DNA from: Bryobacterales bacterium
Lineage (GTDB): Bacteria > Acidobacteriota > Terriglobia > Bryobacterales > Bryobacteraceae
Reading direction: 5' to 3'
NCBI GenBank assembly: GCA_016789785.1
Contig: JAEUQE010000014.1
Coordinates: 1 to 64,000 of the forward strand
Length of the DNA stretch: 64,000 bases
Shown one piece after another: positions 24,651-30,310 of this stretch. The notes beneath the pieces are model-generated. The model saw nothing but the letters and a program-made list of their open reading frames with translations, made no database searches and had not been told where the DNA came from. Each line of letters starts with the position of its first letter. The stretch's first letter is position 1. A program made the position numbers and the translations under genes.

Positions 24651-26183
24651 TTAGCTGGCGGCGGCGAAGGCTCGCTGCGTGCGGCGTGTTTCGGGATTCC
24701 ATTCGCGGCACAGACGCCGTGCCTCCTCCGGACGCCCTTCGAACAAGGCGTGGATGATCCGGCGGATCTCCTCAGGGACGCCTGCCTCGATGAAATAGTC
24801 GAGCACGCGGCCAGTGGGGTGCTTCCTGTCCAGTTCGAACATCGTCTGAATGGGGCACAGCAGGTTGTAGAGAAGCATGCCGCAGGCAAAGTAGTCGTCG
24901 GAGGGATCGAGCGCCTGCTCGGATCGCCGTTCGACGCGGCGGAATCCGGGATTGAACCACTGCACCGCGAAGTCAGAGAGCTGCGACTCGCCAGCGCTGC
25001 ACTGCGCGCTCTCGAAGTCGATGAACACAAGCTGGCCGGTGTCGCGATTCATGAGCACGTTCCCCGGCGAGATGTCGCCGAGGATCACGCCGCGCTGGTG
25101 GAAGGCGTCGACGGCATCGAGCACCTGGAGACAGACGTTCTTCCAGATGTTGGAGAAGCGCTCCACCTGCTCCTCATCGTCGATACGGGTCAGCAGGATG
25201 AACTCCTCCATGGCGCGCAGGCGGGCCAGTGGCACGCCGTCGAAGTAGGATGCCACCAGAAAGGTGTTCTCCCACTCTTCGAAGGAGTCGATCAGTTCGG
25301 GGACGAAGGGGAGACCCTGCAACTCGCGGAGGCAGGTCTGCTCGTGCCGGAGGGCGGTGAGCGCGTCGATGGCGTGGTGGCCGGATGCCCACAGAATGGT
25401 GTGGGGGCGGGCTTCCTTGATCACGACCTCGCGTCCGGTGCGGTGATCGGTCGCGCGGTAGACCCCGCCCGTGTTAGTGAAATTCAACGCCTCGGTCACT
25501 TCGTAACGGCCGTTGAGGAGGGTGTCGGCGGTGTCGTCCGCTACGGCTTCCGATGGGCCGGCGACAGGATCTTCCACCCACAAGGGCAGTTGGAAGAACG
25601 GCGTGCGCGTGTCGGGCTCCCATGCGCCATCGGGAGCCTGGATCATCATACGGCGCGTGCCGTCGACGCGGAGTTCTTCCATGCGCTGGAGGCCGCCATA
25701 GCGGTAGAACACGGTTTTGCTGTTTTTGTAGCGGCGGTCGGAGAGGACGTAGGGACCGCTGAAGCCGCGAGTGGCTTCGTCGAGGAGGTCGAGGAGTTCA
25801 CGGAAGCTCTCATCACTGGATGGATAGATGGTTGCGAACTTGCCTGCGCCACCACGGGGATAGCGTTTCGAGTTGAGGAAGAGGTGCAGCGTCGGGTCCG
25901 CGGCGATCTTGAAGGGTGTCCGGGTGGAGACGCACACAGGCACGAACCGCTGTAACATCGTGCGGCCCGTGGAGACGGCGCTCGCCAGGTGGATCTTGAA
26001 ACCCTGCGGCCGGATCTTCGCGCCTTCCGGCGTCGCCTGAAGCCACACGTCGGAGCGCGAGACGCCCCAGCCGGGAGGCAGCAGCTCTTTCAGGCTATCG
26101 AGGTAAGTGCGTCCGATCGGATAGCGGCCGAGCGGCTCGAAATACTCGCGATCGCAGAACGTGTAGAACGTGAATTCGTACAT
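24651..26183 (-). CDS. Class III lanthipeptide lyase-kinase (LanKC without the C domain)
   Basis: A 510-residue protein matching the first two domains of class III LanKC enzymes. Residues 1-220 form the phospho-Ser/Thr lyase region, with PPGWGVSRSD at 36-45, RGGAGKFATIYP at 110-121 and GPYVLSDRRYKNSKTVFYRYGG near 143-164. Residues 224-500 are a Ser/Thr-kinase-like domain: glycine-rich loop NFTNTGGVYRATD, ATP lysine K256, catalytic loop GVILGDISPGNVL with D370 and N375, and the metal-binding DFE at 389-391. It phosphorylates precursor Ser/Thr and eliminates the phosphate to give dehydroamino acids. The chain stops cleanly after EWNPETRRTQRAFAAAS and a separate LanC follows, so the synthetase is split. 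It lies directly downstream of the four precursor genes. Confidence 0.93.
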   Translation of the reverse strand: MYEFTFYTFCDREYFEPLGRYPIGRTYLDSLKELLPPGWGVSRSDVWLQATPEGAKIRPQGFKIHLASAVSTGRTMLQRFVPVCVSTRTPFKIAADPTLHLFLNSKRYPRGGAGKFATIYPSSDESFRELLDLLDEATRGFSGPYVLSDRRYKNSKTVFYRYGGLQRMEELRVDGTRRMMIQAPDGAWEPDTRTPFFQLPLWVEDPVAGPSEAVADDTADTLLNGRYEVTEALNFTNTGGVYRATDHRTGREVVIKEARPHTILWASGHHAIDALTALRHEQTCLRELQGLPFVPELIDSFEEWENTFLVASYFDGVPLARLRAMEEFILLTRIDDEEQVERFSNIWKNVCLQVLDAVDAFHQRGVILGDISPGNVLMNRDTGQLVFIDFESAQCSAGESQLSDFAVQWFNPGFRRVERRSEQALDPSDDYFACGMLLYNLLCPIQTMFELDRKHPTGRVLDYFIEAGVPEEIRRIIHALFEGRPEEARRLCREWNPETRRTQRAFAAAS

Positions 26184-26262
26184 GGGGCCTCATCATTCGC
26201 GCGGGATTGTCAGACGGGGATTGGAAATAGAAACCGTTCGAACTTTGGAAGAAAGGAGAAGC

Positions 26263-26286
26263 CCGGCGGGCGGGTGGACCCGCCGG
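26263..26286 (-). terminator. Stem-loop after the fourth precursor gene
   Basis: A perfect 8-bp inverted repeat (CCGGCGGG / CCCGCCGG) with an 8-base loop starts 7 bases past the stop of precursor 4 and precedes the lyase-kinase gene. No T-tract follows on the minus strand, so it is more likely a partial terminator or 3' stabiliser that lowers synthetase expression relative to the precursors. Confidence 0.6.
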
Positions 26287-26292
26287 ACATGC

Positions 26293-26427
26293 TTAGACGC
26301 AGTAAATGCTGCAACTTGACTCGAGCGGCTCGACGTGACCGCAGTTGATGCTGCTGGTGCTCACGGCGACAACGGGCTGGTCGGCTGCCCGCAGGCGCTG
26401 CAGGGCGAGGATCTTCATCTTGGTCAT
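26293..26427 (-). CDS. Class III lanthipeptide precursor 4
   Basis: A 44-residue precursor read directly from the minus strand. AAGGAG lies 7 bases upstream of ATG. The leader begins MTKMKILALQRLRAADQ and contains the I-L-x-L-Q element that class III synthetases recognise. After PVVAV the presumed core carries two Ser-x-x-Ser-x-x-Cys units, STSSINC and SSCSIYC, separated by GHVEPLE. In SapB- and labyrinthopeptin-type peptides such units become labionin or lanthionine bridges. The extra Cys within the second unit could give an alternative crosslink or disulfide. The leader/core boundary is inferred from where the four paralogues stop varying. Confidence 0.88.
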   Translation of the reverse strand: MTKMKILALQRLRAADQPVVAVSTSSINCGHVEPLESSCSIYCV

Positions 26428-26498
26428 GCTTTCTCCTTGTTTGGGTTTGGGTTTGGCTGGCGCGCCGCGGGTGAGCAGCGGACAGCGGGAAACAGGAA

Positions 26499-26627
26499 TT
26501 ACTTACAGTTGATGCTGCAAGTGGATTCCAGGGGTTCGACGTGGCCGCAGTTGATGCTGCTGGTGCTCACCGCCACCACCGGCTCGCCGGAAGCGCGTAG
26601 ACGCTGAAGCGCAAGGACTTTCTTCAT
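26499..26627 (-). CDS. Class III lanthipeptide precursor 3
   Basis: A 42-residue precursor with leader MKKVLALQRLRASGEP and core units STSSINC and STCSINC, ending in lysine. Two in-frame ATGs exist; AGGAGG abuts the upstream one (26636) and is 9 bases before the one chosen, which also matches the leader length of the paralogues. The core differs from precursor 4 in only a few positions (T for S, N for Y, K for V), so the products should share ring topology but differ in charge. Confidence 0.88.
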   Translation of the reverse strand: MKKVLALQRLRASGEPVVAVSTSSINCGHVEPLESTCSINCK

Positions 26628-26712
26628 AGCTAACATCCTCCTGAGATGGAATGATTGGGTCACTCGGCGTGCCGCGCTTCGACTAGCGGCCTGCCAAGGT
26701 TGAGGTGGCCAT

Positions 26713-26729
26713 ACCCCGGGGACCGGGGT
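26713..26729 (-). terminator. Stem-loop after the second precursor gene
   Basis: A perfect 7-bp inverted repeat (ACCCCGG / CCGGGGT) around a 3-base loop, 43 bases past the stop of precursor 2 and 86 bases before precursor 3. No T-tract follows. It is probably an mRNA stabiliser or attenuator. Confidence 0.5.
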
Positions 26730-26771
26730 GGACCCGGAACCGCTGCCTACGGTAAGCGGCGGAGTAAGTGG

Positions 26772-26930
26772 TCAGATGCAGGGAGGAAAGCCGGACATGC
26801 CACCGCCGCAATCGATGCTGCAAGTGGACTGTAGCGGCTCAACGGCACCGCAGTTCACGCTGCTGGTGCTAAGTGCGACCGGCGGTCCTCCGGCACTGCG
26901 CAGTCGCTGGAGTGCAAGGATCTTTCTCAT
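26772..26930 (-). CDS. Class III lanthipeptide precursor 2, with extended C-terminus
   Basis: A 52-residue precursor, the longest of the four. The leader is MRKILALQRLRSAGGPP and the core units are STSSVNC and STCSIDC. Unlike its paralogues it continues past the last shared Cys with a Gly-rich tail, GGGMSGFPPCI, that adds a fifth core-region cysteine. The ribosome-binding site (AGG 11 bases upstream) is weaker than for the others. The tail may be trimmed, form an added ring or disulfide, or indicate a product with a different role, for instance the partner of a two-peptide system. Confidence 0.87.
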   Translation of the reverse strand: MRKILALQRLRSAGGPPVALSTSSVNCGAVEPLQSTCSIDCGGGMSGFPPCI

Positions 26931-26972
26931 CGGCGGGGCACCTTTGGTTTCGTTATGTCGTTGGGGCCGGTA

Positions 26973-27002
26973 CCGGCTGGCCAGATTGCCCCGGCCAGCC
27001 GG
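26973..27002 (-). terminator. Stem-loop after the first precursor gene
   Basis: A perfect 10-bp inverted repeat (CCGGCTGGCC / GGCCAGCCGG) with a 10-base loop begins 14 bases past the stop of precursor 1. It is the strongest of the hairpins in the precursor array. Without a clear T-tract it fits partial termination or protection of the 3' end. Confidence 0.65.
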
Positions 27003-27015
27003 CGCGGGATCAGGC

Positions 27016-27144
27016 CTACACGCAGCCGATGCTGCACGTAGAGGCCAGGGGCTCGACGCCACCGCAGTTGATGCTGCTGGTGCTGACGGCAACTACGGGC
27101 TGGTCGGAGGCCCGAAGACGCTGCAGAGCAAGAATCTTGGTCAT
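27016..27144 (-). CDS. Class III lanthipeptide precursor 1
   Basis: A 42-residue precursor and the first gene after the presumed promoter. The leader is MTKILALQRLRASDQP; the core units are STSSINC and STCSIGC, ending in valine. AAGGAG lies 8 bases upstream of ATG, a strong site. Across the four paralogues the invariant positions are the L-A-L-Q-R-L-R leader element, S-T-S-S-x-N-C-G, the V-E-P-L spacer and the final [ST]-C-S-I-x-C unit. This pattern indicates selection on ring-forming residues while charge and tail vary. Confidence 0.9.
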   Translation of the reverse strand: MTKILALQRLRASDQPVVAVSTSSINCGGVEPLASTCSIGCV

Positions 27145-27329
27145 GAGATGTCTCCTTTCTCAGATTTCTTGTCCGAAGGAGTCTGTGGCGCCGATCTTCA
27201 GTCTGACGCTACAGGGCTTCGAACGGGTGGTGCGGGTGGTTGATGCTGGGGGAATTCGCCGGGTTCCGTGATGCAGACAAGCTGCCGCCATTGGGGCGTC
27301 TCCATAGCGTGTCCCCTAACTTCAAATTG

Positions 27330-27358
27330 ATTATTCGCTAAGTGCGGCGCGGCTGCAA
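27330..27358 (-). promoter_or_regulatory. Candidate sigma70-type promoter for the lanthipeptide operon
   Basis: On the minus strand TTGCAG and AATAAT are separated by 17 bases, close to the TTGACA-17-TATAAT consensus. The region is locally AT-rich. The start of transcription would be near 27323, giving a leader of about 180 bases. Position and orientation fit the precursor array; strength is not testable here. Confidence 0.5.
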
Positions 27359-27498
27359 TGGCACAATTCTGGCGGCCCGCGGGCGGACGGTGATCCGGAT
27401 CTTTGCGGTTTGGTGCAATCGATTGTTAGCACGACACTTAGCAGCGATGGGGTGATTGACAGGCAGAAGCTTCGGAGTGAGATTCCACCCGAGGCTGC

Positions 27499-27512
27499 TT
27501 GATAAAGATCAA
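27499..27512. promoter_or_regulatory. Fnr/Crp-family palindromic box
   Basis: TTGATAAAGATCAA is an exact match to the established Fnr-type consensus TTGAT-N4-ATCAA. It lies about 180 bases upstream of the inferred transcription start of the precursor operon. A Crp/Fnr regulator at 38217-38924 has the E-x-x-S-R recognition-helix residues that in Fnr read this sequence. Confidence 0.6.
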
Positions 27513-27667
27513 ACTTCAGCGGGTTCGCATGGGATCTTACAGAGGAAAATGCTCCAATACGAGTGGACGCGGGCTGCTGGAAGTTACCGGCGGCTTACTG
27601 ATGGGCGCGGGGAGGCGCGCGGGCCGCTGATGGAGCCCGCGCCTTCAGAGGTGGTGAATGCAGGGGA

Positions 27668-30070
27668 TTAGTCGGCGCGCAGGGCGCTGCTCGGGTCGAT
27701 CTTGATGGCGCGGCGGGCCGGCAGGTAGCTCGCCATCAACCCCGCGGTGAGCAGCAGGGCGGCGCCACCGGCGAAACTCAACGGATCGGTGCTGCGCACA
27801 CCAAACAGCAATGCGGTGATCGACCGGGATAGCAGAAAAGCCCCGGCGAGCCCGAGGACAATGCCGATGGTCATTGCGAACAGACCCTGACTGAGAATGA
27901 GCCGCATGACGTCGGAATTGGTGGCTCCGAGCGCCATTCGCGTACCGATCTCGGCGGTGCGTTGGGCGACCGAGTAGGAGACCAGTCCGTAGACGCCGAG
28001 CGCGGTCAGGATGAGGGCGAGCGCCGCGAAGAAACCGAAGAGCCATGCATGCAGACGCGGCCCCGCGGATGTGGAGGCGACGATCTTGTCCAATGTCTGG
28101 AGCCGCTCCACGCGTTGCCTCGGCTCGATCTCGCGGACGATGCTTCGAATCTGGGAGGCGGCCGCATCAGCTTGCGGGGTCTGCACGGCCCAGTACATTC
28201 CACCATTCATCCAGGCGACTTGCGCCGCGGGCAGGTAGATGGTCGGACGGGGAGGCTCCTTCAGGTAGACGGCCTTGGTATCGGCGACGATGCCCACCAC
28301 TTCGCGGGGCGGCTCGTTGATCCCGCCGAGATCCTCGCCACGGAACCGTCCCACGACGATGCGGTCGCCGAGCGGCGCCTCCGAGGGCCACCAGCGGCGC
28401 GCCAGTGTCTCATTGACGATCGCCACGGGGAGGGCGGACTTACCGTCGCCGGCATTGAACGCCCGGCCACGCTTGAGCTCAATGCGCAGGACGTTGAAAT
28501 ACTCCGGAGTTACAAATCGGATCTCGGTGCCGCCAATGTTGAGATCGGGGCGAGAGGCGCGCTCGGCGGGGAAGTTATTCTGTTCCTGAAGCGGCAGTAC
28601 GTTGACGGCGGCCACTCCCGTAACTCCCGGGAGGGATTTGAGCCTGTCGAGCATCGCGTCCTCGAAGGCCTGGCGGGCCACGCCGCTCTTGTACCAGCCC
28701 TGCGGCGGCGGAGTGCGGAATGTGAGGACGTTCTTGCTTGAGAACCCGAGCCGTTCCTGGCTCAGCCAGTAGAGGCTCTGGATCACCAGACCGGCGGCGA
28801 CGAGCAGCATCAGTGAGAGGCCGGTTTCGCAGGCCACCAGCACGTTCCGGCTGCGCTGCCGCACGGATGACCCGATGGCCCGACTGCCGGCGGTGAGCGC
28901 TTGCGAGGAATGATCGGAGGAGCGCGGCAGCAGCCATGCGCTGAATACACAGGCGATCGCCAGACCGACGGCGAGATTGAACAGCAGCACCGTGATGTCG
29001 AGACCGATGCGCCCAGTGTCGGGGAAGTCGAATGGGACAGCGGTCAATACGCCTTCGAGAAACCACCACGCGCCGAGAATGCCAAGCAGGCTCCCGGTCA
29101 TGCAGAGCACGATATTCTCCACCAGGTACTGCCGGAACAACCGCCACCACGTGCCGCCCAGGGCGAGCCGTAGCGCGAACTCCTTGCGGCGCGCTGTTAC
29201 TCGCGCCAATAGCAGACCGCCAAGATTGGAGCATGCAATGAGTAACAGCAGCCCGACGGCGCCAAAGAGCAGCAAAAGGCTCGTGCGGACGTCTCCGGCG
29301 AGCCATTCATGGTAGCCGGCTAACTGTAACCCAGGTTGATCGGGACTCTCGGCCAGGCCTGAGCGCCGGAAACTCGCGCTCAAGGCGGGCATTTCGGCCT
29401 GCGCCTGATGGATGGTGACGTTCGGCTTCAGGCGGGCGATCATTCTGGTGTTGGCGCCGCGCTCCCGGCCCTCGGTCTGGCGCAGCAGAATAAAGGCTTC
29501 AGCCGGCTCGGGGAACCAGAAATCCTTCGGCGCCACGCCCATCACGCGATAGCTGCCGCTGCCAATGGTGACGGTCCGGCCGATTACAGTGGGATCCTCG
29601 GCGAATACCTTAAGGTACAGACCGTAACTAAGCACGACACCCGGTTCGGCGCGCGGATCCTCGGACAGCTCCGTGCCGACGAGCGGTGTAACTCCGAGTG
29701 TGTGGAAGAAGCCGGGAGTCACGGGTAGAAGCTTGATCCACTCCTGTTGAGACCCGCGCTCCAGGACCTGATCGACAGCGGCACCATGGGCGGCTGAAGA
29801 CTGGAAGGACCGGCCCGTCATCTTCCAGAATTTGTATTCGGCGGCGCTAATATCGTCCAGGCTCACGTCGCGGCATACTCTTACCAGTTGCGACGGCTCG
29901 GGATAGGGCAGCGGGCGGAGTAATACGCCATAGACGATGCTGAACACAGCGGTGTTGACGCCGATGCCAAGCGCGAGGGTCGAAATGGCAACAATCGAGA
30001 ACAGCCGGTCCTTCGAAAGGATACGGATGGCGTATCTTACGTCTAGCCTGATTGCGTCAGCGAATCCCAC
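27668..30070 (-). CDS. ADOP-type MacB/FtsX-like permease (copy 2)
   Basis: An 800-residue paralogue of the permease at 20896. It has the same plan: a first helix (FSIVAISTLALGIGVNTAV), a periplasmic MacB-like core, FtsX block one (LLLLFGAVGLLLLIACSNLGG...), a second core and FtsX block two (ALILTALGVYGLVSYSVAQ), ending in AIKIDPSSALRAD. GTG at 30070 is chosen because AAGGAG lies 8 bases before it and the longer frame adds an unlike N-terminus. It lies upstream of the precursor promoter, so it may be a separate unit. Duplicates of this type are scattered through acidobacterial genomes; a role in lanthipeptide export or immunity is inferred from position. Confidence 0.85.
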   Translation of the reverse strand: MGFADAIRLDVRYAIRILSKDRLFSIVAISTLALGIGVNTAVFSIVYGVLLRPLPYPEPSQLVRVCRDVSLDDISAAEYKFWKMTGRSFQSSAAHGAAVDQVLERGSQQEWIKLLPVTPGFFHTLGVTPLVGTELSEDPRAEPGVVLSYGLYLKVFAEDPTVIGRTVTIGSGSYRVMGVAPKDFWFPEPAEAFILLRQTEGRERGANTRMIARLKPNVTIHQAQAEMPALSASFRRSGLAESPDQPGLQLAGYHEWLAGDVRTSLLLLFGAVGLLLLIACSNLGGLLLARVTARRKEFALRLALGGTWWRLFRQYLVENIVLCMTGSLLGILGAWWFLEGVLTAVPFDFPDTGRIGLDITVLLFNLAVGLAIACVFSAWLLPRSSDHSSQALTAGSRAIGSSVRQRSRNVLVACETGLSLMLLVAAGLVIQSLYWLSQERLGFSSKNVLTFRTPPPQGWYKSGVARQAFEDAMLDRLKSLPGVTGVAAVNVLPLQEQNNFPAERASRPDLNIGGTEIRFVTPEYFNVLRIELKRGRAFNAGDGKSALPVAIVNETLARRWWPSEAPLGDRIVVGRFRGEDLGGINEPPREVVGIVADTKAVYLKEPPRPTIYLPAAQVAWMNGGMYWAVQTPQADAAASQIRSIVREIEPRQRVERLQTLDKIVASTSAGPRLHAWLFGFFAALALILTALGVYGLVSYSVAQRTAEIGTRMALGATNSDVMRLILSQGLFAMTIGIVLGLAGAFLLSRSITALLFGVRSTDPLSFAGGAALLLTAGLMASYLPARRAIKIDPSSALRAD

Positions 30071-30310
30071 GAGCTTGCTCTCCTTTCGAAATCGCCGCCG
30101 AGCGCGACCGGCGCGGCAGTTCCCGGACACCCTTGATATTTCTAGCAATCGCCGGCCCAAACGGTAAGTGGCATTGGCGGGCGAAGGAAGTCTTGAGTTT
30201 TCTATGTGATCGAATTCGAGCTCTAACGGGTGGGCGTGCCGAATCCGGTCCGCAGTGTCCCACAAGCGGTCACTGGTCAGCCTCTTACTAGCGTGCCACA
30301 CCATTTCCGG

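Larger units (their letters stand above)
27145..27667. other. Regulatory region upstream of the precursor array
   Basis: About 520 bases with no credible gene. On the minus strand it holds a sigma70-like promoter and an untranslated leader of about 180 bases before precursor 1, and further upstream a perfect Fnr-type palindrome. An open frame on the plus strand (27456-27671) lacks a ribosome-binding site and family resemblance, and I leave it out. Confidence 0.55.

Noticed and set aside
27361..27380. Sigma54-like -24/-12 element on the plus strand (TGGCACAATTCTGGC)
   Set aside because: The spacing fits but the -12 element lacks TT, and no plus-strand gene follows; the lanthipeptide genes run the other way.
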